Positions 1 to 8,090 of a stretch of DNA of 64,000 nt are shown here, in pieces. The notes under the pieces were generated by a model, which had not been told where the DNA came from, did not search any database, and saw only the letters and a program-made list of their open reading frames with translations. Each line of letters starts with the position of its first letter. Position 1 is the first letter of the stretch. A program made the translations under genes and the position numbers. Source of the DNA: Panacagrimonas perspica (GTDB lineage Bacteria > Pseudomonadota > Gammaproteobacteria > Nevskiales > Nevskiaceae); contig NZ_SOBT01000008.1 of the NCBI RefSeq assembly GCF_004364935.1, positions 2,111,534 to 2,175,533 of the forward strand, written 5' to 3'.

Positions 1-1950
1 GAGCAGATCTCGAACATCGTCGAGGCTGACCCGCTTCCTGACCGGATCGAGCCGCGCTACTCCGCCAGCGGAGAAATGGAGCGCCTCGGCGCGCTGCGCT
101 TCGGCTACAACGCCAACGGCCAGATCGCCGACGTCTGGCGCGGCACCCGCCATCTGGCGCACTACCGCTACAACGTTCGCGCGCAGCGCATCGCCAAGCA
201 GATCTCCGGCGTCGCCGCTGAACAGCACTTCCTGTACGAAAACGGAAGATTGGTTGCGGAAGCCGATTCGAGCGGCAAGGTTCGCGTTCAGTACCTGTAC
301 CTCGGTCAGCGGCCTGTCGCGATGCTCACCGATGGAGCGGCCTATTTCATTCACGCCAATCACCTCGGCGCGCCGATCGCCGTGACCGACGACACGAAGA
401 TCGTGATCTGGCGTGCGGCTTACTCTCCGTTCGGCCGCGCATCCGTCGACGAGGATCCGGATCGCGATGGGCATTCGTTCACCCTCAACCTGCGACTGCC
501 CGGGCAGTACGAAGACACGGAGACGGGCCTGCACTACAACCATCATCGCTACTACGACCCGGACCTGGGCCGCTACCTGTCACCCGATCCGCTGGGCTTG
601 GAAGCCGGCCCAAATCCCTACGTCTACGCAGACAATGATCCGATCAATCACATCGATCCCACCGGCCTGCTGCTGTTCGCATTCGATGGAACCGGCAACA
701 ACGATCCGCCTCTGAGCAAGCGTGATATCTCGAATGTCGTGAAGTTTCGCGATGCGTATCTCGGCGATCCTGGGGAGTTGAGCGTAAGGAGCGTCGATGG
801 CGCGGAGAGCGAGCAGCACTATTTCTACATCAGCGGCGCGGGCACCACCGACGCCCGAACCGGGATCAGCGGCGACGCCTACTACGACGCCCTGACCGGC
901 AGTTCGATGATCGATCGCGTCGCCGCGCTCGCAGACGACTTCTTCGATCACATGGCCTGGCTGTATCTCAACCATCAGAAATCGGTGCAGCTGAATGTCG
1001 ACACCATCGGTTTCAGCCGCGGAGCCGCCCAGGCGCGCGTGTTCACCAATCTTCTGACCGCTTTCCTCAACGGTGAAGACGAGTTCGTTCTCGACCACAG
1101 CAGCGGACGCCGTTACGACTTCAGCTTCGGAGATCCCGATTTTGCCCGCAAGTACATGCAGGACAGCTGTATCGATGTGAATCTGCGTTTCATGGCCCTG
1201 TTCGACACCGTCCCCCACTACAGCGCCAACCAGTTCCATCTCGAAGCCGCCGGGATCAGCCAGGACGACGATCTACGCCAGCTTGATCTTGGCGTCGGAG
1301 CGGCGGACGATCCCAACGCGATGCAATACGTCGCTCACGCCGTCGCAGCGAACGAAGACCGCCAGGGATTTCACGCGATCTCGATCCACCCTCACCCGTT
1401 GAAGGGAAATACGGAGTCTCGAATGGAGATGGGTTTCATCGGGGCGCATGCGGATATCGGAGGCGGGTATTCCGAAGGCGATCTGCCGGATGTGGCATTG
1501 ATGTGGATGGTTAAGAGGGCGGAGGTGGCGGGAGTTTCTATTGATTCGGGCACTACTGGCGTTCTCCACAACAATCGCTGGGATCGGGTTACGGTCCCCG
1601 TGCTGCACGACAGCAAAGACGCGCGACTATTTTTTCGCGACGGACGAAATTTCAAATACATGAATGACGTCGACGAGATCCCCCAGCGACGCTGGTACGA
1701 TAATTTCGAAGATCTCGACGCCTATGGGATGGACTACGAGACGTCGCTAAGAGGATTCTGGGGAGAACAGTACAAATCGGGGCCGTATCCGACTCGCGGA
1801 ACCGAAGACCATGAAGGTAACAATACCTTGGTCGGCCTAGTAAACGGCCCCGCATATCGGCAATGGCTCATCGAAAATTACGGCATCGACGTGGTCATTA
1901 ATGAGACCGGTCTAAACAGGGATCGACGTCCTCCGCAGGCACGACGATGA
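1..1950 (+). CDS. Rhs-core protein with C-terminal DUF2235/Tle1-type phospholipase domain (5' end outside window)
   Basis: The reading frame is open from base 1, so this is the 3' part of a longer gene; about 649 residues are visible. The first ~220 residues are YD/Rhs repeat sequence ending in the conserved Rhs-associated core (GRYLSPDPLGL followed by NPYVYADNDPINHIDPTGL). Rhs shells normally enclose a variable C-terminal toxin. Here the tip begins with LLFAFDGTGNN, the hallmark of DUF2235, the alpha/beta hydrolase of type VI secretion Tle1 phospholipases. The catalytic set is visible: nucleophile Ser in GFSRG (codon 1015-1017), Asp in FDTVP (1204-1206) and His in GAHADIGGGY (1447-1449). The predicted role is a contact-dependent phospholipase effector. 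Any PAAR or VgrG-type delivery domain would lie upstream of the window. The next gene overlaps by ATGA and is the likely immunity partner. Confidence 0.9.
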   Translation, partial: EQISNIVEADPLPDRIEPRYSASGEMERLGALRFGYNANGQIADVWRGTRHLAHYRYNVRAQRIAKQISGVAAEQHFLYENGRLVAEADSSGKVRVQYLYLGQRPVAMLTDGAAYFIHANHLGAPIAVTDDTKIVIWRAAYSPFGRASVDEDPDRDGHSFTLNLRLPGQYEDTETGLHYNHHRYYDPDLGRYLSPDPLGLEAGPNPYVYADNDPINHIDPTGLLLFAFDGTGNNDPPLSKRDISNVVKFRDAYLGDPGELSVRSVDGAESEQHYFYISGAGTTDARTGISGDAYYDALTGSSMIDRVAALADDFFDHMAWLYLNHQKSVQLNVDTIGFSRGAAQARVFTNLLTAFLNGEDEFVLDHSSGRRYDFSFGDPDFARKYMQDSCIDVNLRFMALFDTVPHYSANQFHLEAAGISQDDDLRQLDLGVGAADDPNAMQYVAHAVAANEDRQGFHAISIHPHPLKGNTESRMEMGFIGAHADIGGGYSEGDLPDVALMWMVKRAEVAGVSIDSGTTGVLHNNRWDRVTVPVLHDSKDARLFFRDGRNFKYMNDVDEIPQRRWYDNFEDLDAYGMDYETSLRGFWGEQYKSGPYPTRGTEDHEGNNTLVGLVNGPAYRQWLIENYGIDVVINETGLNRDRRPPQARR

Positions 1951-2570
1951 TCAGATCATCCGGATTATTGGCAATGATGATTGGATCTTTCTTCCTTTCC
2001 AGTTGCGGCCGCTTCGTTTACGGCGTCGATATTTTGAATTACGGAGACAGCGGAATTCTTCTACTCAAAATCGGAGACATGGAAGCCACCGGGCTTCATC
2101 AGGCGTTTTCCGAGTTGGGCGTGTCAGTTCCGATAATCGCTGGTCGCTTTCCGAGCATCCCCTCGAAGTACCGTGATCCAGCATCCTATTTCGGGCGCTT
2201 CAACGAACGCCACGCAACGCTCCCCGACGATGTTGTTATCGGCTGGCAGTTGGCAGACCTAAAGAACTGTAAAGCGGAACGTCGGGTGAGTGCGGACTCC
2301 CTGGCTCAGCGGAGCATCAAGAGCGCGAGCGTGTACGCGGCGAAAGAGTATGTATTCAAGGACGATTGCTCGTGGCACCCACGTCCAGACAAGGTTTATC
2401 AACAGAAGCTCGACCTCCGTCCCATCAAGAACAGCGACGCCTACAAACGAACCGGCGACCGCTACAAGGACGTCGCCGGGAGCCGCTACACCCTCAACAT
2501 CACACTGATCTTCATCGAGGACCAGGTGAAAGTGGAAGTTGATAACGGGGCTACGAATCCCTGGCTTTAG
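1947..2570 (+). CDS. Small lipoprotein, candidate immunity protein for the Rhs-DUF2235 effector
   Basis: 207 residues. The ATG overlaps the stop of the effector gene (ATGA), so the two are translationally coupled. The N-terminus is a lipoprotein signal: charged start, hydrophobic stretch, then lipobox FLSSC with the lipidated Cys at residue 20, followed by Gly, so an outer-membrane periplasmic location is expected. The rest has no family I can name with certainty; motifs such as DDVVIGWQLADLKNC recall T6SS-associated periplasmic lipoproteins. The immunity assignment rests on position and on the known rule that Tle lipases are paired with periplasmic or lipoprotein Tli inhibitors. It is inference, not homology I can demonstrate. 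Confidence 0.75.
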   Translation: MIRSSGLLAMMIGSFFLSSCGRFVYGVDILNYGDSGILLLKIGDMEATGLHQAFSELGVSVPIIAGRFPSIPSKYRDPASYFGRFNERHATLPDDVVIGWQLADLKNCKAERRVSADSLAQRSIKSASVYAAKEYVFKDDCSWHPRPDKVYQQKLDLRPIKNSDAYKRTGDRYKDVAGSRYTLNITLIFIEDQVKVEVDNGATNPWL

Positions 2571-2735
2571 GGATCGCTTCGCCCACGTTTAGGCGCTCGA
2601 GGTGAGCGCATTGGGGGATATCTGCGCAGGACGTCGCGGGCCGCCGATCGTCCCCGGACGTTGAACTCCCGAAACCCGGCCCCATCGACTTACAGACCTG
2701 CTCAGACACCGACGCGCCCCCGCGTCCCCACACCG

Positions 2736-3194
2736 ATGACCGATCCCACCCGCGTCAGCTGCCCCCAATGCGCCGCCGTGAATCGCGTGCCTTCCGCACG
2801 GCTGGCCGATGCGCCGATCTGTGGCCGCTGCAAGGTTCCGCTGTTCGGCGCAGCTCCCATCGAACTCGACCAGGCGGCGTTCGGCCGCTTTCTCGCCGAC
2901 AACGACCTGCCGGTGCTGGTGGATTTCTGGGCGCCCTGGTGCGGGCCCTGCATGCAGATGGCGCCGACGTTCCACGCGGCGGCGGGCAAGCTCGAACCGA
3001 ACATGCGGCTGGTCAAGCTCAACACGGAAGCAAACCCGCAGCTCGCCGCGCAGCTCAACATCCGCAGCATCCCGACGCTGGCCGTGTTCGCGAACGGTCG
3101 CGAGGTCAGCCGGCAGTCGGGCGCGTTGCCGGGGGCGCAGCTGCTGCAGTTCGCGGCGCAGTCCGTCGCGAAGGCGAATACCGGCTACGCCTGA
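2736..3194 (+). CDS. trxC: Thioredoxin 2 (zinc-ribbon thioredoxin, TrxC type)
   Basis: 152 residues from the ATG at 2736. A longer reading from 2661 adds a Pro/Thr-rich leader that is unlikely to be translated. The N-terminus has the TrxC zinc ribbon: CPQC near residues 8-11 and CGRC near 29-32. A thioredoxin fold follows with the catalytic WCGPC (FWAPWCGPCMQM) and the cis-Pro loop SIPTLAVF. It is a cytoplasmic thiol-disulfide reductant reduced by thioredoxin reductase; in Escherichia coli TrxC is linked to oxidative stress. It stands alone on the + strand, convergent with the following minus-strand gene. The family call is secure. Confidence 0.92.
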   Translation: MTDPTRVSCPQCAAVNRVPSARLADAPICGRCKVPLFGAAPIELDQAAFGRFLADNDLPVLVDFWAPWCGPCMQMAPTFHAAAGKLEPNMRLVKLNTEANPQLAAQLNIRSIPTLAVFANGREVSRQSGALPGAQLLQFAAQSVAKANTGYA

Positions 3195-3243
3195 AGCCGT
3201 AGCCGTCTGCTTTTTTGTTGTTCGACGCCTTGCTGATTGACGA

Positions 3244-3756
3244 TCAGGCGGGCGGCATCGGCGGCGGCGCACTGCCGGCGAACAGGCGCTTGATGCCGTC
3301 TTCGCCCAACTGCAGCACGAGCGTGGACGTGACCACGCAGCGCGTCTTCTCGATCTTCCACGTTCCGGTCTGCCCGCGAACATACTCGTCGTCGTAGTAC
3401 GCGCCGAGCTGCGTCAGCGTGTGGTCCTTGGTGTTGATCAACTGGTAGTGCAGGCCCCAGTGGCCCTTGGCGCGGTCGTGCGACAGATGCTCGATCTGCG
3501 GATTCACGCCGTGGTGCATCTCCACCATGTGCGGATGGCAGCCAATGGCCGTGAAGATCTCGACCAGCGCATCGGCGCGATCGAACGTGCCGATGACGCC
3601 GAAGTCGATGTGCACCGGCCCGTCGACGAAACAGGCGCGCATGCCCTTGGGGTCCTTGGCATCGCAGGCGGCCAGGTAGCGCGACTTCAGTTCGCGGATC
3701 GCCTCGCGGTCCTCGACGAACTGCAGGCGGTCGGCGACAGAAAGCGGCGTGGTCAT
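3244..3756 (-). CDS. SnoaL-like / NTF2-fold protein
   Basis: 170 residues from the ATG at 3756, which is preceded on the minus strand by a good ribosome-binding site (GGGGAG). A longer frame to 3807 lacks one. It begins with the typical SnoaL_4 helix pattern (DRLQFVEDREAIRELKSRY), followed by the cone-shaped beta domain with DFGVIGTFDRADALV and a terminal Pro-rich tail. Members of this fold are small polyketide or steroid cyclases, dehydratases or non-catalytic binding proteins. The substrate cannot be read from sequence. It is divergent from the DUF1214-sulfotransferase-SDR operon and may share its promoter region and pathway. Confidence 0.8.
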   Translation of the reverse strand: MTTPLSVADRLQFVEDREAIRELKSRYLAACDAKDPKGMRACFVDGPVHIDFGVIGTFDRADALVEIFTAIGCHPHMVEMHHGVNPQIEHLSHDRAKGHWGLHYQLINTKDHTLTQLGAYYDDEYVRGQTGTWKIEKTRCVVTSTLVLQLGEDGIKRLFAGSAPPPMPPA

Positions 3757-3901
3757 GCTCGTCTCCCCTCTTCTTCTCTTGATCGGTCGTGTTGCGCAGG
3801 CCTGCATGCTGGCTCCGCGCGCGGACTCCGGCCTACCTCAAACAGGGGACGCTCGCCGCAGGGGCCGCCCGTAGCGTCTGCCGGATAGCGGGAGGAGCCG
3901 C

Positions 3902-5038
3902 GTGCCGGCCGAAGAAGCCATGCCACCAGAACAAGAACCGAAGGGAATCGACGCCGTCGTTTCCGGCCGCACCTGGGACGAGTTCTGCGACTCGCTCAAG
4001 CGCGCCGGCCGCCAGGTGCTGCGCGACGAGGCCCCGGCCACCGAGCTGGATCGTGCGGAGGGCTGGCGCTACCTGACGCGCCTGCTGCGCATCGGCCTGG
4101 AGATGCATCTCGAGTTCGCCGATCCGGACTTTCCCGGCTTCTTCGCGCCCTCGCACGAGACCGGGAAGATCGGCGCGGACAACCCGGACAATCTCTACCT
4201 GATGGCCCGCATCGCGGGCCGCAACGCGTACGTGATTCGCGGCCGGCGCGGCACCGTGCCCTACCTGAGCTTCGGCACGCAGAAGGGCGGATACGAAACC
4301 GACGGGCGCATGGAGCAGACCGGCTTCCTGGACGCGCGCGACCTGCGCTGCGAACCCGACGGCAGCTTCGAGATCCACCTGTCGCAGCACCCGCAGCCCG
4401 GCAACTGGCTGCGGATCGAAGACGCGAGCAACGCGGTGATCGTGCGCCAGACCTTTCTCGACCGGCGCAGCGAGACCGCGGCGCAGATGAGCATCGCGCG
4501 TGCAGGCGACGCGCTGCTGCGTCCGCAGCCGCTGGACGCCGAACGCCTCGCGCGCGGCCTCACGCGGGCCGCGGGCTTCGTCGAAGGCACGGCGACGCTG
4601 TTCGCCAACTGGGCGCAGAGCTACCTGCCGAATGTGAATGCCCTGCCCGCTGCCGACCAGGCGCTGTGCCAGCGCGTCGGTGGTGACCCGAACATCCACT
4701 ACTACCACTCGGCCTGGGACGTGCAGCCGGATCAGATGCTGGTGATCCGCCTGCCGCGCATTCCCGATTGCCGCTTCTGGAATCTGCAGATCAACAACTG
4801 GTGGATGGAGTCGCTGGACTACCGCCATCACCGCATCCACCACAACCAGCACAGCGCCACGCCCGATGGCGACGGTGGCGTGACCTTGGTGCTCGCGCAT
4901 CGCGACCCGGGCCACGGCAACTGGCTGGAAACCGCCGGCCACACGCGCGGGACGATGTGCCTGCGCTGGGTCGGCGCCCAGGAGCACGTGGACCCGGTGC
5001 TCGACCTGCGCGCATTCACGACGGAGCCGCTTCGATGA
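3902..5038 (+). CDS. DUF1214 domain-containing protein
   Basis: 378 residues from a GTG at 3902. GGAGG at 3891-3895 lies six bases upstream, which favours GTG over the in-frame ATG at 3920. The C-terminal third carries the DUF1214 signature (beta-rich, including YYHSAWDVQPDQMLVIRLP and FWNLQINNWWMESLDY). DUF1214 proteins often sit beside steroid, terpene and alkane catabolic genes, but no reaction is established that I can cite. No signal peptide is visible. Its stop overlaps the start of the sulfotransferase gene (ATGA), so the two proteins are probably made in equal amounts. Confidence 0.85.
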   Translation: MPAEEAMPPEQEPKGIDAVVSGRTWDEFCDSLKRAGRQVLRDEAPATELDRAEGWRYLTRLLRIGLEMHLEFADPDFPGFFAPSHETGKIGADNPDNLYLMARIAGRNAYVIRGRRGTVPYLSFGTQKGGYETDGRMEQTGFLDARDLRCEPDGSFEIHLSQHPQPGNWLRIEDASNAVIVRQTFLDRRSETAAQMSIARAGDALLRPQPLDAERLARGLTRAAGFVEGTATLFANWAQSYLPNVNALPAADQALCQRVGGDPNIHYYHSAWDVQPDQMLVIRLPRIPDCRFWNLQINNWWMESLDYRHHRIHHNQHSATPDGDGGVTLVLAHRDPGHGNWLETAGHTRGTMCLRWVGAQEHVDPVLDLRAFTTEPLR

Positions 5039-6198
5039 GCACGCCCCACTTTGTTCCCGACGAGTTGATGGCCGAGGCGCGCACTGCGTCGGGTGGTCTG
5101 TACGACTTCGGCGACGCCAGCTTCCTGCCGGCGCTTGAGGTGTTGTGCAAGGCGCTCGACGACGAGGCGCAGCTGTCGGAGACCGGCCGCTACGTGTTCC
5201 GGCTCAAGCTGGTCGGTCAGCTGACGACGCGCCTGCGCGTGGAAGAGGACCTGCGCCTGCATCCCGAGATCGCAGACGAGGCCGTCGCGCCGCCGCTGGT
5301 CATCGTCGGCCTGCCGCGCACCGGCACCACCAAGCTGCACCGCCTGCTGTCGCGCGACCCGCGCTTCTGGTGGATGGCGTTCTGGGAATCGCAGTTTCCG
5401 CTGCCCTTCCCCGGCGAGGCGCTGGCGAAGCCCGAGGCGCGCATCGCCGAAGGCCACAAGCTGGTGGACATGATGACCACCGCGATGCCCAAGCTGATGG
5501 CCATCCATCCGATGGCGGCCGAGGAAGCGGACGAGGAAGTGATGCTGATGGAGCACTCGATGCTCTCGGCCTTCGACGCCTACGCCAACATTCCCTCGTA
5601 CAGCGAGTGGCTGTCGCGGCAGGACCAGGCGCCGGCCTATCGTTTCCTGAAGCGCATGCTGCAGCACCTGCAGTGGCAGAAGCGGGCGCGCGGCATCGAC
5701 GGCAAGCGCTGGGTGCTCAAGGCGCCGCATCACCTGCAGCGCATGGACGTGCTGCTCGACGTCTTTCCCGGCGCGCAGGTCATCCAGACCCATCGCGACC
5801 CGCTGCGCAGCATTCCTTCCATCGCGAGCTTCATCGACACGCTGTGGCGCATCTACAGCGACACGGCCGACCCGGTCGAGGCTGGCCTCACCTGGAGCGA
5901 GCGCATGCGCCGCGGCCTGGACCAGACGATGCGTGTGCGCGAGACCGCCGCCGCGCAGTTCCTCGACGTGCAGTTCCACGACACCGTGAAGCAGCCGCTG
6001 GACGTGGTGCGCCGCATCTACGCCTTCATCGGCTGGGAGCTGACGCCGGACGTCCTCGGCCGCATGCGCGCGTGGCTGGTCGAGGACGAGAAGAGCCACA
6101 GCGCTACGCACGAATACACGCCCGAGCAGTTCGGCTTGAGCGACGCCCAGATCGAACGCGACTTCGCGCGCTACCGCGCACGTCACATCACCGCCTAG
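5035..6198 (+). CDS. Sulfotransferase family protein (PAPS-binding)
   Basis: 387 residues starting at the ATG that overlaps the DUF1214 stop. The frame stays open upstream to 4768, but that part is only the shadow of the DUF1214 gene. The phosphosulfate loop GLPRTGTTKLHRLL lies near residue 92. The 3'-phosphate-binding segment HRDPLRSIPS is near 253, preceded by RWVLKAPHHL, as in the bacterial Sulfotransfer_3 family. It should transfer sulfate from PAPS to a small hydroxylated acceptor in the cytoplasm. Some proteins of this family in hydrocarbon and steroid degraders are of unknown substrate, so a role on a sterol-like or fatty alcohol is only inference. It is the second gene of a three-gene operon. 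Confidence 0.87.
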   Translation: MSTPHFVPDELMAEARTASGGLYDFGDASFLPALEVLCKALDDEAQLSETGRYVFRLKLVGQLTTRLRVEEDLRLHPEIADEAVAPPLVIVGLPRTGTTKLHRLLSRDPRFWWMAFWESQFPLPFPGEALAKPEARIAEGHKLVDMMTTAMPKLMAIHPMAAEEADEEVMLMEHSMLSAFDAYANIPSYSEWLSRQDQAPAYRFLKRMLQHLQWQKRARGIDGKRWVLKAPHHLQRMDVLLDVFPGAQVIQTHRDPLRSIPSIASFIDTLWRIYSDTADPVEAGLTWSERMRRGLDQTMRVRETAAAQFLDVQFHDTVKQPLDVVRRIYAFIGWELTPDVLGRMRAWLVEDEKSHSATHEYTPEQFGLSDAQIERDFARYRARHITA

Positions 6199-6208
6199 GA
6201 CCTCTCCC

Positions 6209-7000
6209 ATGTTGCTCAAGAACAAGATCGTCATCGTCTCCGGCATCGGCCCGGGCCTGGGCGTGAAGCTCGCGATCGAAGCCGCGCGCGAGGGCGCGGC
6301 CGGTGTCGTGTGTGCCGCCCGCAGCGCCGAGAAGCTCGACGATGCGGAGCGCCGCATCGTCGAAATCACCGACCGCTGCGGCGTGCTCAAGTGCGTCACC
6401 GACATCACCGATCGCGCGGCCTGCGAGCGGCTGGTGGCGCAGACGATCGAGCGCTTCGGCCGCATCGATGCGCTGATCAACAGCGCGTTCGTACACGGCG
6501 AGATGGACTACGCGTCCACGGCCAACCTCGACGACTGGCACGGCCCGCTGAACACCAACCTGCTCGGCACGCTCAAGCTCACGCAGTCGGTGCTGCCACA
6601 GATGAAGGCGCAGAAGAGCGGCGCGATCGTGATGGTCAACACCATGGCCGTGCGCCAGGTGCCGCCGCTGGGCGAGGCCGGTTACGCCGCGTCCAAGGCC
6701 GCGCTGGCCGTCAGCACGAAGTACCTGGCCAAGGAACTCGGCCCGCATCGCATCCGCGTGAACACCGTGCACATGGGCTGGATGTGGGGCGCCCCGGTGC
6801 AGGGTTACGTCGCCTGGCAGGCGGGTCAGCTCGGCATTCCGGAAGCCGAGCTCAAGGCGCAGATCGCAACGGGCATTCCGCTGGGCGATATTCCGACCGA
6901 CGACGAGTGCGCGCGTGCGGCGCTGTTCATGGCGTCGGACTACGCCAGTGCCGTGACCGGTGCTGCGCTGGATGTGAATGGCGGAGCGTGGATGCCCTGA
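6209..7000 (+). CDS. SDR family NAD(P)-dependent oxidoreductase
   Basis: 263 residues. It is a classical short-chain dehydrogenase: cofactor loop GIGPGLG at residues 12-18, a Rossmann alternation, and the active-site Tyr159/Lys163 in YAASKAAL. The usual NNAG strand is NSAF here, a mild variation. The C-terminal DVNGGAWMP is the standard SDR ending. It starts ten bases after the sulfotransferase stop and closes the operon. The preceding genes suggest oxidation or reduction of a hydroxyl/keto group on the same hydrophobic substrate. The specific substrate is unknown. Confidence 0.87.
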   Translation: MLLKNKIVIVSGIGPGLGVKLAIEAAREGAAGVVCAARSAEKLDDAERRIVEITDRCGVLKCVTDITDRAACERLVAQTIERFGRIDALINSAFVHGEMDYASTANLDDWHGPLNTNLLGTLKLTQSVLPQMKAQKSGAIVMVNTMAVRQVPPLGEAGYAASKAALAVSTKYLAKELGPHRIRVNTVHMGWMWGAPVQGYVAWQAGQLGIPEAELKAQIATGIPLGDIPTDDECARAALFMASDYASAVTGAALDVNGGAWMP

Positions 7001-7017
7001 TCCGGCACCCATTCGTA

Positions 7018-7094
7018 CCCCGGACGAAGTCCGGGATGCCGCTCGAAGCAGGAAGGGTCATGCGTCGACGGAGAATCCCGGACTTCGTCCGGGC
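7018..7094. repeat. Pair of REP-like palindromes in inverted orientation
   Basis: Two copies of a short palindrome flank a 36-bp spacer between convergent genes. The left copy is CCCCGGACGAAGTCCGGGAT (7018-7037) and the right copy is ATCCCGGACTTCGTCCGGG (7075-7093), its reverse complement. Each arm is itself a CCGGAC/GTCCGG stem, so the unit resembles a REP doublet (BIME-like). It may double as a bidirectional terminator for the SDR and flavin reductase genes. A related element lies near 49551-49606. Confidence 0.7.
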
Positions 7095-7124
7095 TACGGT
7101 TTTCGCCGGGAGCGGCGCGTCTTC

Positions 7125-8090
7125 CTATTCGCTCCAGAGCGCCTCGACCTTCGGGTCGAGCACGTGGATCAAACGGTTGAGCAGTGACTTCAGCGCAGCC
7201 GCCTCGCCCGCTCCCAACTGATCGATGATCTGCGACTCCACCGCCTTGGCCGCGGAGATGAGGCGCAGTGCACAGGCGCTGCCGGTCGGCGTGAGCTGGC
7301 AGGCACCAGTGGCGTCGACCTGCACCAGTCCGCGTGAATGCAGCGCATCGAGCGCCGCGCCACGGCTCTCGTCCGAAATGCCCTGGAGACCTTTCTCGAT
7401 CTCGTCGTTCTCGAGGCGCTGCTTGAGCGTCAACGTCGACAGCAGGTAGAACTCCTCGTCGCTGAGCTTCTCCTCGGCCAGCAGCGGACGCACGCGCGCG
7501 AAGAACTGCAGGTGCCCACGGCCGAGCAGGTAGCCGAGAAAGCCTTCGTTGAAGCTGCCTTCCAGCCAGGCATTGCGCGGTGCGCTGTCGCTGGCCTCGC
7601 GACGCGTGGCGTGCGCATAGCGGCCCGCATGGAACACCAGCGGCGCCGTCTCCGCGCGATCGAAGGCCAGCACTTCGCCGACAAAGATCACGTGGTCGCC
7701 GCCCTGGTACTGGAACGCGGTGCGGCACTGGAAGCGCGCGCTGCATCCGCGCAGCAGCGGCACGTCACCGACACCCGCCTCCACCTCGACACCCGCGAAC
7801 TTGTCTTCGCCACGGCGCGCGAAACGTCCCGACAGCGCTTCCTGGTCGGTAGCGAGCACGTGCACGGCCCAGTGCGTCGCGGCGCGGAAGATCGACAGGC
7901 TGTTGGAGGTCTCGGCCAGGCTCCACAGCACCAGCGGCGGGCTCAGCGAAACCGAGTTGAAACTGTTGACCGTGAGCCCGACGGGCGCACCCGCGCCGTC
8001 GCGCGAGGTGATGATCGTGACGCCGGTGGCGAAGCTGCCGAGCGCCTTGCGGAACCCGGCTGCGTCGAACTGCGGCGCCGCTTCGCTCAC
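7125..8090 (-). CDS. Flavin reductase fused to MarR-like domain (HPA-monooxygenase C1 type)
   Basis: 321 residues. Residues 1-165 form the FMN-binding split-barrel flavin reductase domain (FRKALGSFATGVTIITS, GLTVNSFNSVSLSPPLVLWSL, and HVIFVGEVLAF). Residues ~190-310 form a winged-helix MarR-like domain (EEFYLLSTLTLKQRLENDEI followed by ALDALHSRGLVQVD). This architecture is known from the C1 reductase of Acinetobacter baumannii p-hydroxyphenylacetate hydroxylase, where the MarR-like part senses the aromatic substrate and stimulates the reductase. By analogy this is the NADH:flavin oxidoreductase of a two-component monooxygenase. No oxygenase partner is adjacent. The ATG overlaps the stop of the DUF1302 gene upstream (ATGA). 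Confidence 0.85.
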   Translation of the reverse strand: MSEAAPQFDAAGFRKALGSFATGVTIITSRDGAGAPVGLTVNSFNSVSLSPPLVLWSLAETSNSLSIFRAATHWAVHVLATDQEALSGRFARRGEDKFAGVEVEAGVGDVPLLRGCSARFQCRTAFQYQGGDHVIFVGEVLAFDRAETAPLVFHAGRYAHATRREASDSAPRNAWLEGSFNEGFLGYLLGRGHLQFFARVRPLLAEEKLSDEEFYLLSTLTLKQRLENDEIEKGLQGISDESRGAALDALHSRGLVQVDATGACQLTPTGSACALRLISAAKAVESQIIDQLGAGEAAALKSLLNRLIHVLDPKVEALWSE

